A stretch of 64,000 nt of DNA from Robertmurraya dakarensis (GTDB lineage Bacteria > Bacillota > Bacilli > Bacillales > Cytobacillaceae), in assembly GCF_900156875.1 (NCBI RefSeq), contig NZ_LT707409.1, forward strand, positions 3,307,435-3,371,434, given 5' to 3'. Both the position numbers and the translations under genes were made by a program. The notes under the pieces were generated by a model that was given only the letters and a program-made list of their open reading frames with translations, ran no database searches and was not told the origin of the DNA. Below are positions 51,656-61,213 of this stretch, one piece after another. Positions within the stretch are counted from its first letter, which is position 1; every line of letters starts with the position of its first letter.

Positions 51656-52789
51656 TTAATCAGTCAGTCTTTCAATCGTCTTTGCCAGCAATAATGTACG
51701 TTCCGGCAGCGTATCTATTTCTAAATACTCTCTTTCACTATGTGCATTCCCGCCAACAGGGCCTAGACCGTCAATTGTTGCCACACCTGATGCAGATGTG
51801 AAGGAAGCGTCTCCCCCGCCGCCAGTTGCGGTATCGCGGACACTAATTCCAATCTCTTTTCCTACATCCTGAATGATCTGCAGCAAAGACTCTGTTTGTT
51901 CATTATATTCCATTGGAGGACGGCTGATATCTCCCTCTAGGAAAATTTTCGTCCCATCGACTTCCGTTTTTGAACAGATTTCATGAATCTTTTCTTTTAA
52001 ATATTCAGCCTGCTCCATTTCAGAAATGCGGATATCAACATGCGCAACCGCACTGGCAGATACGGTATTCACAGAAGATCCGCCTTCAATTAACCCAACA
52101 TTCACGCTGATTCCTTTTTCATGATCGGTTAAGGAATGCAATTGAATAATTTTAAAAGCTAGCTCTTCAATGGCACTGCGCCCTTTTTCCGGTTCGATCC
52201 CAGAATGCGCTGCTTTCCCTTTTACAATCAGCGTATAACGGCCGCCGCCGCGTCTTGCAGAAACCAATGAGCCATCCTTTCTCGCCGGTTCCATGACAAG
52301 CGCATACTCTTTCCCCTGTGAAAGTTGTTCGATTAACGGACGAGATGTCACCGATCCGATTTCTTCATCGCCATTTAAAATGATTTGCACATTTTTAATC
52401 GCTTCTGACCCGTTCTGCTCCAGCGCTTTAATCGCATAAAGCAGCTCTACCAAGCTCGATTTCATATCGACTACGCCTGGTCCATAGGCGCGGTTGCCTT
52501 CGATGCGAAATGGACGCTCTGCCACCGTTCCTTTTGGAAAAACCGTGTCCATATGAGCCACTAAAATAATTTTTGGATCCTTGGCATCTCGATGCTGAAT
52601 CACCAAATTGTTGCCATTCTCATTCTCTTCTTTCACGTCAACGACAAAACCTAATTCTTCATACTTTTCCTTTAAAATACTGCCTACTTCATCAATGCCT
52701 TCTTTCACATATGAGCCGCTATCAATATTTACCAGCCTCTCAATTAGTTGGAGCATTTCATCTTTTTTCCCCTGTATAAAGTCTTCCAT
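51656..52789 (-). CDS. M20 family metallopeptidase (carboxypeptidase G2-like)
   Basis: The 377-residue protein has the M20 zinc sites: VAHMDTVFP (His, and Asp two residues on), GPGVVDMKSS (bridging Asp), GDEEIGS (catalytic Glu and zinc Glu) and MEPARKDGS (Asp/Glu), plus the late His in VGGNAHSERE. The dimerisation domain lies at about 180-290 (AHSGIEPEKGRSA). It should cut peptides or acyl-amino acids in the cytoplasm. It is the last gene of an oligopeptide transporter operon, 18 bases after the ATPase gene, so it probably digests what the transporter brings in. GGGAGATG lies before the ATG. Confidence 0.9.
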   Translation of the reverse strand: MEDFIQGKKDEMLQLIERLVNIDSGSYVKEGIDEVGSILKEKYEELGFVVDVKEENENGNNLVIQHRDAKDPKIILVAHMDTVFPKGTVAERPFRIEGNRAYGPGVVDMKSSLVELLYAIKALEQNGSEAIKNVQIILNGDEEIGSVTSRPLIEQLSQGKEYALVMEPARKDGSLVSARRGGGRYTLIVKGKAAHSGIEPEKGRSAIEELAFKIIQLHSLTDHEKGISVNVGLIEGGSSVNTVSASAVAHVDIRISEMEQAEYLKEKIHEICSKTEVDGTKIFLEGDISRPPMEYNEQTESLLQIIQDVGKEIGISVRDTATGGGGDASFTSASGVATIDGLGPVGGNAHSEREYLEIDTLPERTLLLAKTIERLTD

Positions 52790-52807
52790 TTTCGCATCTC
52801 CCTATTT

Positions 52808-53848
52808 TTATTTGTCTAGTAAGATACCGTGGCCTTCCTCTAACGGAAAATGACAAGCCACAAAATGATCTTGTTGTTCTTCCACTAGTTTAGGTTCTTC
52901 TATTTTACATCTTTCCTGCGCATATGGACATCTCGGATGAAAACGACATCCTGATGGCGGATTAGCAGGACTTGGCATATCACCTTCAATGATAATACGA
53001 TTCTTTTTATCACGAAGAGTTGGATCTGGTATAGGTACCGCAGACAGCAATCCTTCTGTATAGGGGTGCAATGGCTGATCAAACAGTTTTTCCTTTGTCG
53101 TTATTTCAACGATTTTCCCTAAATACATCACGGCAATGCGATCGCTTATATGTTTTACGGCCGGCAGCCCATGGGCGATAAAAATATAAGTAAGATTAAA
53201 TTCTTTTTGCAGCTTTGCCATTAAATTAAGAATTTGTGATTGAATCGAAACATCCAGCGCAGACACTGGTTCATCACAAATAATCAGTTTCGGTTTTAAA
53301 GCAAGTGCTCTCGCAATGCCGATTCTCTGGCGCTGACCGCCGCTGAACTCGTGCGGATAGCGTCTCGCATATGAGCGGTCCAATCCAACAACATCCATCA
53401 ATTCGTATACCTGATTTTCTAACTCTTTTCCCTTTGCCACATGATGAGTTTTTAACGGTTCGGCAATGATATCGAATACTCTCATTCTTGGATTTAAAGA
53501 AGAGAACGGATCTTGGAAAATCATTTGAATTTCTGCTCGTTTTCTGCGCAGCTTTTCACCTGAAAGCTTTCCTAAATCGACGCCTTCAAAAATAATTTCA
53601 CCTTCTGTTTTATCCAGCAATTGCATAATCAAGTTTCCAGTCGTTGATTTACCGCAGCCTGATTCCCCAACAATCCCAAGAGTTTCTCCTGGTTTTACAA
53701 AAAAATCAATATTATCAACAGCTCGTACAAAGGATTTTCTTTTCTTAAAAAGCCCTTCAGACACATCAAAATATTTTTTTAATCCTCTTACTTCTAATAG
53801 ATATTCAGTTTGAACGTTTTTGCTATCTTCTTTCATTAATTGTTCCAT
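52808..53848 (-). CDS. Oligopeptide ABC transporter ATPase (OppF/DppF type)
   Basis: The 346-residue protein has Walker [15 protein letters not shown]-loop [14 protein letters not shown], signature [15 protein letters not shown] and Walker [15 protein letters not shown]. The C-terminal oligopeptide-type extension has a Cys cluster ([16 protein letters not shown]), likely an iron-sulphur site as in the family. The start overlaps the stop of the other ATPase gene (TAATG). Together the two ATPases drive uptake through the two membrane proteins upstream. Confidence 0.93.
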   Translation of the reverse strand: MEQLMKEDSKNVQTEYLLEVRGLKKYFDVSEGLFKKRKSFVRAVDNIDFFVKPGETLGIVGESGCGKSTTGNLIMQLLDKTEGEIIFEGVDLGKLSGEKLRRKRAEIQMIFQDPFSSLNPRMRVFDIIAEPLKTHHVAKGKELENQVYELMDVVGLDRSYARRYPHEFSGGQRQRIGIARALALKPKLIICDEPVSALDVSIQSQILNLMAKLQKEFNLTYIFIAHGLPAVKHISDRIAVMYLGKIVEITTKEKLFDQPLHPYTEGLLSAVPIPDPTLRDKKNRIIIEGDMPSPANPPSGCRFHPRCPYAQERCKIEEPKLVEEQQDHFVACHFPLEEGHGILLDK

Positions 53849-54834
53849 TAAATGGCCACCTCTCCTTCTTCATGAAGCCAGCAGCGTACTTGGTGGTTTG
53901 GAGAAACTTCCGTTAGTTCGGGTGTTTCCGAGAAACATTTTTCTGTTGCGTAAGGACAGCGAGTGTTAAAACGGCAGCCAACCGGAATGGACCCCGGCGG
54001 AGGAACTGTTCCTTCAATAGACTGAAGCTCTTCCTTCAGTTCATGAATCTTCGGTGTACTATCAAGCAGCCCTTTTGTGTAAGGATGTTTTGGATCTTTA
54101 AACAATGTATATACATCGGTATGCTCCACCACTTGGCCAGCGTACATCACAATGACCTTATCAACCATTTCCGCCACTACTCCTAAATCATGGGTAATTA
54201 ACATGATAGAAGTATCATTTTCACGCGAAAGGTTCCTCATTAACTCTAGTATTTGTGCTTGAATTGTTACATCCAATGCAGTTGTTGGCTCATCAGCAAT
54301 TAATAGTTTCGGATTACAAGAGAGAGCCATGGCAATCATCACGCGCTGCCGCATTCCACCGCTTAATAAATGCGGATGTGAGGAATAAATTTTCTCTGCC
54401 CTTGGAATCCCAACCTTTTTCAACATCTCAATCGCAATCTTCTTCGCTTCTTCTTTGCTGGCTTTTTGATGAAGCCGAATGGACTCAGAAATTTGGTTTC
54501 CTACCGTAAACAACGGGTTTAAGGAAGTTAATGGTTCTTGGAAAATCATCGCAATTTCATTGCCGCGTAATTTTCGCATCTCCCGCTTCGATATTTTCGT
54601 AATATCTTTACCTTCAAAAAGAATTTCTCCGCCAGCAACTTTCCCTGGGGACCCGACCAACCCCATAATGGATAGTGATGTTACACTTTTTCCACTTCCA
54701 GATTCACCAACAATCGCAATTGTCTCGCCTTTTTTAATATCAAAAGTTACTCCATCAACAGATGGGATGACGCCGTTTTCTGTATAAAAATATGTCTTTA
54801 AATCTTTCACTTCTAAAATTGTATCTGTAGTCAT
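53848..54834 (-). CDS. Oligopeptide ABC transporter ATPase (OppD/DppD type)
   Basis: The 328-residue protein has Walker [18 protein letters not shown]-loop [14 protein letters not shown], signature [15 protein letters not shown] and Walker [15 protein letters not shown], ending with the Cys-rich [15 protein letters not shown]. It pairs with the ATPase at 52808-53848. GAGGAGG precedes the ATG, 14 bases after the permease stop. No missing motif is seen. Confidence 0.93.
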   Translation of the reverse strand: MTTDTILEVKDLKTYFYTENGVIPSVDGVTFDIKKGETIAIVGESGSGKSVTSLSIMGLVGSPGKVAGGEILFEGKDITKISKREMRKLRGNEIAMIFQEPLTSLNPLFTVGNQISESIRLHQKASKEEAKKIAIEMLKKVGIPRAEKIYSSHPHLLSGGMRQRVMIAMALSCNPKLLIADEPTTALDVTIQAQILELMRNLSRENDTSIMLITHDLGVVAEMVDKVIVMYAGQVVEHTDVYTLFKDPKHPYTKGLLDSTPKIHELKEELQSIEGTVPPPGSIPVGCRFNTRCPYATEKCFSETPELTEVSPNHQVRCWLHEEGEVAI

Positions 54835-54848
54835 CAGCCAACCTCCTC

Positions 54849-55775
54849 TTATCGCCCGTTATTCGCTCTTGGATCCAGTACATCCCGCAGCCAGTCACCC
54901 AAAAAGATGATTCCGAGTACTGTAATCGTGATCGCAAGTCCTGGGAATGTCGCCAGCCACCAGCTTGTTGCAATATAATCTCTTCCGTCACTTAAAATGC
55001 CTCCCCAAGAGATTGTTGGCGGTTGAATCCCTAAACCTAAGAAGCTTAGTGAAGCCTCTAAAATGATGGTTGTTGCTACGCTTAACGTTGAAATAACGAT
55101 AAAAGGCGAGATAACATTCGGAAGCAGATGCCGAAGAATAATTTGGTTATCCCGAACACCGATTGATTTTGCTGCTTTTACGAATTCTCTTTCCTTTATG
55201 GATAATACCTCTCCGCGGACAAGCCGTGCGTATTGAACCCAGTTGGTAATCCCTAAGACAACGATTAACGTTGGAACACTTGGACCAAAAATACTTAAAA
55301 TAACAAGTGCAAATAGAATAGTAGGGATCGCTAGAAATGAATCCACCAGCCGCATGAGAATATTATCGATAATTCCGCCATAGTACCCAGCTACTAACCC
55401 AACAAAGACACCGATTACCCCTGCTAATACTACAGCAGAGATCCCAACAGCCAGTGATATTTGCGAACCGAAGATAATTCTGCTCAAAATATCTCGTCCT
55501 AAATTATCGGTACCAAGGATATAATCAGCGCTGCCGCCATCCATCCAAACAGGTGGCTTCAGCATCATGGCTGGATTGATTTGATTTGGATCATGCGGTG
55601 CCAGTTGTTTCGCGAAAATGGAGATCAGAATGACCGTTAGTACAATGATTAAGCCTACGGTTCCTGTTTTACTTTTGAGCAGCAGCCGGAACCAGCGTTT
55701 GAACGCACTAGGACTTTTCGATATGGGAGTTGCAACAGGCCCAGTGCCTGTTGTTGTTTGTGGATTTGCCGCCAT
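54849..55775 (-). CDS. Oligopeptide ABC transporter permease (OppC/DppC type)
   Basis: The 308-residue membrane protein has an N-terminal OppC-type segment (VGLIIVLTVILISIFAKQLA) and about five further helices. The permease signature with the EAA-type loop is EFVKAAKSIGVRDNQIILRH. It carries the TDNLGRDILSR motif typical of DppC/OppC. It lies 15 bases after the other permease gene, and GGAGGG precedes the ATG. Confidence 0.93.
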   Translation of the reverse strand: MAANPQTTTGTGPVATPISKSPSAFKRWFRLLLKSKTGTVGLIIVLTVILISIFAKQLAPHDPNQINPAMMLKPPVWMDGGSADYILGTDNLGRDILSRIIFGSQISLAVGISAVVLAGVIGVFVGLVAGYYGGIIDNILMRLVDSFLAIPTILFALVILSIFGPSVPTLIVVLGITNWVQYARLVRGEVLSIKEREFVKAAKSIGVRDNQIILRHLLPNVISPFIVISTLSVATTIILEASLSFLGLGIQPPTISWGGILSDGRDYIATSWWLATFPGLAITITVLGIIFLGDWLRDVLDPRANNGR

Positions 55776-55790
55776 CTTTGTCCCTCCTTC

Positions 55791-56708
55791 TTAGTTGTAT
55801 TTGATTCGTGGATCTAATACTTTATAAATGATATCCGCCAGCAGGTTCATGAGGATGACAATAAATGCAATGACAAAAACGCTTGCTTGCACGATCGCCA
55901 TATCTCTCGTGTTAACTGCTTGAATTAAAAGCTGACCAAGTCCTGGCCAAGAAAAGACGGTTTCCGTAATTAATGTACCGCCTACTACGGTCGAAGTTTG
56001 CAGAGCCGTTATCGTTACTACTGGAATTAGGGCGTTTCGAAAGGCATGTTTGTTAATAACAAAGAAATCTCTAATTCCCTTACTTCTTGCCGTTCTAATA
56101 TAATCCTGGTTAAGGATTTCTAGCATACTTGACCTTATTAATCTCGTCATTTCTGCGGCAATTCCGGTTCCTAACGTAATAGCCGGCAGAATCAAGTGCA
56201 TGAATGTTCCTCTTCCCGAAACAGGGAACCAGCCAAATGTTACGGAGAATAGTAAAATCAACATAATCCCGAGCCAAAAGTTCGGCATCGCTTTCCAAAG
56301 TACTGACCCTCCTGTAGCAAGCAGATCAACTGGTGAATTTTGCTTTGTAGCAGACCAAATACCAAGAGGAATGGCAATGACAATTGCAATCACCATTGCT
56401 GCGATTGCTAATTCAATTGTCGCTGGGAGTCGTTCAAGAACGATTGGAAGGGCACTTTCGTTGTAGCGGAAAGATTCTCCGAAGTCGAGTGTGAACAAGC
56501 CTGCCATGTATGTCAGATATTGAATATGAAACGGTTCATTTAAACCTAGAGACTCTCGAAGCTGTTCAATATCTTCTTGACTAGCATCCTCTGGCAGCAT
56601 TAATGCAACAGGATCTCCTGCAACAAACACAAGACAAAATACTATGAAAGATATAATGAAAAGCACTGGAATAATCTGTAGAAGTCGACGTACTAAAAAC
56701 TTTCCCAT
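55791..56708 (-). CDS. Oligopeptide ABC transporter permease (OppB/DppB type)
   Basis: The ATG at 56708 (MGKFLVRRLLQIIPVLFIIS) is chosen because GAGGTGA lies 5 bases before it and it fits the family start; the frame is open to 56747 but lies in the terminator hairpin there. The 305-residue protein has six membrane helices, the EAA loop DYIRTARSKGIRDFFVINKH and the family end NLLADIIYKVLDPRI. It follows the binding-protein gene after a terminator, so it is made at a lower level. Confidence 0.92.
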   Translation of the reverse strand: MGKFLVRRLLQIIPVLFIISFIVFCLVFVAGDPVALMLPEDASQEDIEQLRESLGLNEPFHIQYLTYMAGLFTLDFGESFRYNESALPIVLERLPATIELAIAAMVIAIVIAIPLGIWSATKQNSPVDLLATGGSVLWKAMPNFWLGIMLILLFSVTFGWFPVSGRGTFMHLILPAITLGTGIAAEMTRLIRSSMLEILNQDYIRTARSKGIRDFFVINKHAFRNALIPVVTITALQTSTVVGGTLITETVFSWPGLGQLLIQAVNTRDMAIVQASVFVIAFIVILMNLLADIIYKVLDPRIKYN

Positions 56709-56728
56709 TATCTCACCTCGATTGGATG

Positions 56729-56762
56729 AAAAAGGACTAAGGATCACTCCCTAGTCCTTTTT
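56729..56762 (-). terminator. Terminator between binding protein and permease genes
   Basis: AAAAAGGACTA pairs with TAGTCCTTTTT around GGATCACTCCC. It lies 11 bases after the binding-protein stop. Partial readthrough would give much binding protein and less membrane complex, a common plan in opp operons. Confidence 0.88.
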
Positions 56763-56773
56763 CGAATGTAAGT

Positions 56774-58345
56774 TTATTTTCTTGTCATGGATGGTGCATA
56801 CAGCATTTCATCTGGAGTTGGTACGAAATTAATACGGTCGCTTACACCGAGATTAATTTTTTCCTGATGAAGCATAATGTGTGGAACTTCTTCAGCAGCG
56901 ATTTCTTGAATTTCTTGAATTTGCGCTGCACGTTCTTCTTGATTCATATTAACAGCAGACGCTGCCAACAATTCTTCGATTCTATCATTCTTATAATCTG
57001 TATGTCCTTCAAATCGAGCAGCACGGTACCAGTCAACAGAATAAGCTCCATCAAACATTGAGTTTCCAAGACCGATTAAGTAAGCTTCCTTATTTTCATT
57101 TGCTGCACGCATTTCAACGAAGTTACTCCATTCTAAGAATTCAACATTCACTTTGATATTAATAGCTGATAGCATACCAGCGATCATTTCAGCCACTTCA
57201 GCATCTTGCAGGTAACGGCCGCGTGGAGATTGAAGCGTCATTTCAAAGCCATCCTCGAAACCTGCTTCAGCCATTAGCTGTTTTGCTTTTTCAAGATCAT
57301 AGTTGAATTTGTTAAATAAATCTTCAGCAGCCCCAAAGTTACCAGGACCTACACGAGTAAGGGTTGGCACTGCGCCGCCCTTTAGAACATTTTCAGTGAT
57401 AGCGCCATTGTCAATCGCAAAATCAATCGCTTGACGTACACGAACATCTGATGTTGGAAGACCTTCCGTTGAACGAAGGATCAACATAACGACACGGTTT
57501 GAGTTTTCTTGAACGACTGATGTACCTTCATTGCTATTAATACGATCCCAGTCAGCAGGTGGAACGTTAACAGCAATGTCAACACCGCCTGTTAATAATT
57601 CAGAAACACGCGTAGAATTTTCAGGGATAATACGGAATACTAGCTCATCCCATTCTTCTACTTTTCCATCATAGTAGTTATCATATGGTGTAAAGACGAT
57701 GCGATCGTCGCGAACCCACTCTTTAAATTGGTATGGACCCGTTCCAACTGGGTTCGCTAAGAAATGATCCCAGCCATTTTCTTCAATATACTTGCTTGGT
57801 AAAATACCTGAACCTAGACGGGAAAGTCTGTGGAATAAAGACGGTTCTGGAGCATGTGTAACGACTTTAAATGTAAGTTCATCAATAATTTGTACTTCTT
57901 TAATTTGCTTGTAGTTTGGATATTCTTGAAGTTTGTCATCTGTTGCGACTCTTTCAAGCGTAAATTTAACGTCAGCTGAAGTCAGCGGATCTCCATTGTG
58001 GAAAGTAACGCCTTCTTTCAACTTCATTTCAACTGTTAAATCATCAATCTGCGTGAATTCCTGTACTAGTTCTGGATGAATTTCACCAGATGCGTCTTTC
58101 TTAAATAAGTAATTGAACATATTAACATGAACGGCTTCAGTTGAAGTATTGTTATGATCATGTATGTCAAATGTAACCATATCTGTTCCTAAAGCAATTG
58201 TTAATGTTTTGCTGTCAGCATTTGTTGATGCCTTCCCTTCACCCTCAGCAGGAGCTTCAGATGTTTCCTCACTGCCAGAGCAGCCTACTAGCATGAAAGC
58301 AACCATTGCCATCATTAAAAATCCCCAAAATGACTTTTTTCTCAT
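56774..58345 (-). CDS. Oligopeptide-binding lipoprotein (SBP_bac_5 family)
   Basis: The 523-residue protein has a lipoprotein signal (MRKKSFWGFLMMAMVAFMLV) with lipobox LVGC, so it is lipid-anchored outside. Family motifs follow: VHVNMFNYLFKKD, VEMKLKEGVTFHNGDPLTSA, NPVGTGPYQFKEW and VRQAIDFAIDN. It captures peptides for the four transporter genes downstream. The substrate (oligopeptide, dipeptide or glutathione) cannot be told from sequence. AGGAGG precedes the ATG. The upstream region holds two AATATTAATATT palindromes. Confidence 0.93.
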   Translation of the reverse strand: MRKKSFWGFLMMAMVAFMLVGCSGSEETSEAPAEGEGKASTNADSKTLTIALGTDMVTFDIHDHNNTSTEAVHVNMFNYLFKKDASGEIHPELVQEFTQIDDLTVEMKLKEGVTFHNGDPLTSADVKFTLERVATDDKLQEYPNYKQIKEVQIIDELTFKVVTHAPEPSLFHRLSRLGSGILPSKYIEENGWDHFLANPVGTGPYQFKEWVRDDRIVFTPYDNYYDGKVEEWDELVFRIIPENSTRVSELLTGGVDIAVNVPPADWDRINSNEGTSVVQENSNRVVMLILRSTEGLPTSDVRVRQAIDFAIDNGAITENVLKGGAVPTLTRVGPGNFGAAEDLFNKFNYDLEKAKQLMAEAGFEDGFEMTLQSPRGRYLQDAEVAEMIAGMLSAINIKVNVEFLEWSNFVEMRAANENKEAYLIGLGNSMFDGAYSVDWYRAARFEGHTDYKNDRIEELLAASAVNMNQEERAAQIQEIQEIAAEEVPHIMLHQEKINLGVSDRINFVPTPDEMLYAPSMTRK

Positions 58346-58600
58346 TGATATCCTCCTAATACAAAAAGTTTAAAATTTATTATTGAAGTAAAGCTTTTCG
58401 TCCCCCTCTCAATAATAATTAAATATTAATATTGTTAATCTTCTGTTAATAAATTTAACAAAATATTAATATTCGCTTATTTAAGACAATTCTAAATAAT
58501 TATTCTGTAAAAATCAATTAAATTTTTATAATTTTTTAAAGATAGTTAATATTAGTACATTAACGCTTTAAAGACATAGATTTCATGAAAAAGTGAAACA
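58346..58600 (-). promoter_or_regulatory. AT-rich control region of the peptide transporter operon
   Basis: The 12-base palindrome AATATTAATATT occurs at 58422-58433 and 58462-58473, exactly 40 bases apart, with GTTAA/TTAAC repeats between. A third weaker site (GTTAATATTAG) is near 58545. The spacing suggests a regulator bound on one side of the helix. The regulator is unknown, and the promoter itself was not pinned down. Confidence 0.45.
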
Positions 58601-58631
58601 AAAAAATCAGAGCCTCATGACTCTGATTTTT
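58601..58631 (-). terminator. Terminator of the flhO-flhP-epuA unit
   Basis: AAAAATCAGAG pairs with CTCTGATTTTT around CCTCATGA. On the minus strand TTTTTTTTGTTTC follows. It lies 14 bases after the epuA stop. Confidence 0.9.
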
Positions 58632-58644
58632 CCCTTAAAATTCA

Positions 58645-58935
58645 TTATTCTTTTTCTATCAAATCAAGCATATGCGTCCATGTTGATTTTTTAAAAACGT
58701 CCTTCGCTTCTCCATCTCCAATAACACTATAACCAAACACTGCTCCGACTATGACACTGACGGCAAGCAATAATGCAACCAATATTACACGAAGCCAAAT
58801 CGGAATAAGACGTACACGCACAATTCTACGCTGCTTTGTCGCCGGTTTTTCCTGCTTTTGCTGTTTTTTGACCTTTTCCTTTTTATACTTTTCTCGTGCT
58901 CCGGTTACTTCCTGGTTATTTTTGTTCAAAGCCAT
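58645..58935 (-). CDS. EpuA-family (DNA-directed RNA polymerase subunit beta-like) membrane protein
   Basis: The ATG at 58935 (MALNKNNQEV) is chosen because AAAGGGG lies 7 bases before it; a longer frame starts inside flhP. The 96-residue protein has a very basic start (EKYKKEKVKKQQKQEKPA), one membrane helix (LRVILVALLLAVSVIVGAVF) and a short outside tail with GYSVIGDGEAKDVFKKSTW. This is the EpuA/YwzB type, often misnamed 'RNA polymerase subunit beta'. It follows flhP by 13 bases. The function is not known. Confidence 0.82.
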   Translation of the reverse strand: MALNKNNQEVTGAREKYKKEKVKKQQKQEKPATKQRRIVRVRLIPIWLRVILVALLLAVSVIVGAVFGYSVIGDGEAKDVFKKSTWTHMLDLIEKE

Positions 58936-58948
58936 TTTAATTCCCCTT

Positions 58949-59794
58949 TTACCGAATTCCATTCACAAGTCCCATCATTTGATCAGCAATACTGATCGAT
59001 CTTGATTGGAATTGATAAGCACGCTGCGTCTGAATGAGATCTGTCATTTCCTTAGACATATCAACATTAGACTGTTCCAATGCTCCTTGTTGAATGGCGA
59101 TTTCACCGCGAAGCGGACCACCTAAATCGGTGAAGATATCATCAAGCGCGACGCCAAGTTCATTCAAGTTATCCGGAAGTCCATACAGATTATTGCCATT
59201 AGCTGTTAAAAACTGAGGTTTATTCACCTGCACGACTCCGATATCAAAGATTTGGTCCGTTCCTGCTGCCATTCTTACTGAAAGCCGGCCATGGTTATCT
59301 ATACTATAATCTAAAGGCTCCCCATTTATGTAGATGGGATTGTCATTTTCATCTAGTATACTATGTCCATCAGATGTAACAAGGGCGATTTCATCATCAC
59401 TAAGCGGCGATAAATACATCGCACCGTTTCTCGTGTACTGAATGCTGCTATTTCCCGCTTCATCCTGTACCAACACCTTATAGAGCTGACCAACACTAGC
59501 AAAAGCAGTGTCAAGGGGGCGGTCTGTCGCTTTAATGCCGCCTTGTTTCATATCCAGCTGGGTTTGAGCAATCCTTGCCCCAGTTCCCACACGAATGCCA
59601 TTTGGTGTTAGACGATTTACTTCCTCATCCGCATTTCTTTGATTGTTAAATTGCTGATGAATGAGATCACTGAAGGTGGCATCTCTCCGTTTATAACCGT
59701 TCGTATCGATGTTCGCCATATTATTCGAAATGATATCCATCTGTTTTTGCAGCTGTGTTAAGGTATTCGTTGCTGTCAGCATCGTGCGATTCAT
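58949..59794 (-). CDS. flhP: Flagellar hook-basal body rod protein FlhP
   Basis: The 281-residue protein has the rod-protein start (TQLQKQMDIISNNMANIDTN-GYK) and the typical end (IQQGALEQSNVDMSKEMTDL-IQTQRAYQ), both coiled-coil parts of FlgG-like rod and hook proteins. It should form part of the distal rod. It follows flhO by 15 bases, and the pair sits below mbl as in B. subtilis. AAGGGGGAT precedes the ATG. No signal peptide is present, as expected for type III export. Confidence 0.93.
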   Translation of the reverse strand: MNRTMLTATNTLTQLQKQMDIISNNMANIDTNGYKRRDATFSDLIHQQFNNQRNADEEVNRLTPNGIRVGTGARIAQTQLDMKQGGIKATDRPLDTAFASVGQLYKVLVQDEAGNSSIQYTRNGAMYLSPLSDDEIALVTSDGHSILDENDNPIYINGEPLDYSIDNHGRLSVRMAAGTDQIFDIGVVQVNKPQFLTANGNNLYGLPDNLNELGVALDDIFTDLGGPLRGEIAIQQGALEQSNVDMSKEMTDLIQTQRAYQFQSRSISIADQMMGLVNGIR

Positions 59795-59809
59795 CGTTTA
59801 TCCCCCTTT

Positions 59810-60649
59810 TTAGCCAATCCTTCCGACCTCGTTCGCCGCCTTTTCCATACTCTTGTCATAAGCCTGCAGTACTTTTTGATTTGCCTCAAAGGCACGATAA
59901 GCGGTTAACATATCCGTCATCGTCCGGCTTGTGTCGACGTTTGATCTTTCTAGAAATCCTTGCTGAAGGCTAAACTGTACTCCCTCTTGGTTATGAGCAT
60001 TAGCCAGCGGATTTCCATTTTCCGTGGAGTAAAGGCCATCGCCTTCCTTTATCAGTCCATGAGGGTTAGCTGCAAAGCCTATCCCTAACTGCGCAGTTTC
60101 ACCGTTTGCCCCTTGGAGGACTCCATTTTCTAACACCTGAAACTGGTCGCTGGAAAGCTGGATTGGATTCCCCGCTGTATCAAGGACAAAGTATCCACTC
60201 GCGGTCGTTAAAAAACCTTGGCCATCTAGCGTAAAATCTCCATTTCTACTATAACGCATTTCTCCTGCTTGGTTTTGCACTGTAAAAAATACGGATCCCC
60301 TTAATCCCGTTTCTGGATTAACAGGCATTTCTTGATCAATTAGCGCGAGATCTGTACGCTGCTCTGTATCCTGCAGTGCACCCTGCGTAAAATTCGGGAT
60401 CGCTTCCTGCACGTAAACACCCGTATTAATAGGTCCTACCGTTTGATTAAAAGGGAGCTTTAAGCCATTCTGTGTTGGTACTTTCTCTTGATCGATCCGA
60501 TGAAGCAGGATCTCCGGAAAAGCCCTGAGTGCCGACTGATCTGCTTTAAATCCTGGTGTATTGGCATTTGCCATATTATTTGTTAACATCTCTGTTCTTC
60601 TTTGCTGCGACAGCATTCCTGACGCAACCGTATAAAAGCCTCTAAACAT
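59810..60649 (-). CDS. flhO: Flagellar hook-basal body rod protein FlhO
   Basis: The 279-residue protein has the rod-protein start (MLSQQRRTEMLTNNMANANT, PGFKADQS) and the end (QQGFLERSNVDTSRTMTDML-TAYRAFEANQKVLQAYD). It is a paralogue of FlhP and a part of the flagellar rod. A ribosome site AAAGGGTG precedes the ATG. The repeat array at 60854-61109 lies in the space upstream. Confidence 0.93.
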   Translation of the reverse strand: MFRGFYTVASGMLSQQRRTEMLTNNMANANTPGFKADQSALRAFPEILLHRIDQEKVPTQNGLKLPFNQTVGPINTGVYVQEAIPNFTQGALQDTEQRTDLALIDQEMPVNPETGLRGSVFFTVQNQAGEMRYSRNGDFTLDGQGFLTTASGYFVLDTAGNPIQLSSDQFQVLENGVLQGANGETAQLGIGFAANPHGLIKEGDGLYSTENGNPLANAHNQEGVQFSLQQGFLERSNVDTSRTMTDMLTAYRAFEANQKVLQAYDKSMEKAANEVGRIG

Positions 60650-60853
60650 GGTATCACCCTTTTAATGAAGCGTTAGGACATTAAGTTTTAATGCCATTCC
60701 CTTCTATTATAAAAAAAAATCACTAAATAAACATTATATTTTTGCAGATTCTTGAAGATTTTTGCAGAATCATGACAAAAAGAGTGAGAGATTCGCTTCA
60801 AATAACCGTTTAGATTAGAAGATTTTTAGATCATGCTCATCTGAAATCCGCTC

Positions 60854-61109
60854 CTCAAGGCCCGTTTCCTGCTGTATTATCGGAAATCGGGTCATAAGGA
60901 TTCAGCTAATGGACCATTTTCAGCTTGAAATGTCATATATGGTCAATGAGGATCGGCTCAGTGACCACTTCTTGCTTTTTAAGCCTAAAACGGTCAATGA
61001 GAATCCGCTCAGTGACCACTTCTCACTTTTTCAACCCCAAAACGGCCATGAGCACCTGCTCATCGACCATTTCTTGTTTAGGAAGCCATAAACCGGCCTT
61101 GAGCGCCCG
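60854..61109. repeat. 51 nt hairpin repeat, array 3 (best-preserved)
   Basis: Four units of exactly 51 nt start at 60906, 60957, 61008 and 61059 (CTAATGGACC, CTCAGTGACC, CTCAGTGACC, CTCATCGACC), after an older 52-nt unit at 60854. Each ends GGTCAATGAG, GGTCAATGAG, GGCCATGAG or GGCCTTGAG plus a 6-7 base step. The end of one unit also pairs with the start of the next (GGTCAATGAG-n6-CTCAGTGACC). The open frame it creates is not a gene. Nothing codes in 60650-61173. Confidence 0.9.
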
Positions 61110-61173
61110 CTCACAATCCACGCAGGAAACAGTTTTCTACGGGTCCTTTACGACTCACCCACTCCAAAAAAAC

Positions 61174-61207
61174 AACAGACACCCTCCACTAAAAAAGGGT
61201 GTCTGTT
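61174..61207 (-). terminator. Terminator of mbl
   Basis: AACAGACACCC pairs with GGGTGTCTGTT (11 bp). On the minus strand GTTTTTTTGG follows. It lies 7 bases after the mbl stop. Confidence 0.92.
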
Positions 61208-61213
61208 CCTTGC

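Noticed and set aside
58645-58935. Annotation as a true RNA polymerase beta subunit
   Set aside because: The protein has only 96 residues and one membrane helix; the name is a known mislabel of the EpuA family.
60909-61091. Open frame of 60 codons
   Set aside because: It is created by the 51-nt repeat units (51 is divisible by 3); no ribosome site and no protein-like composition.
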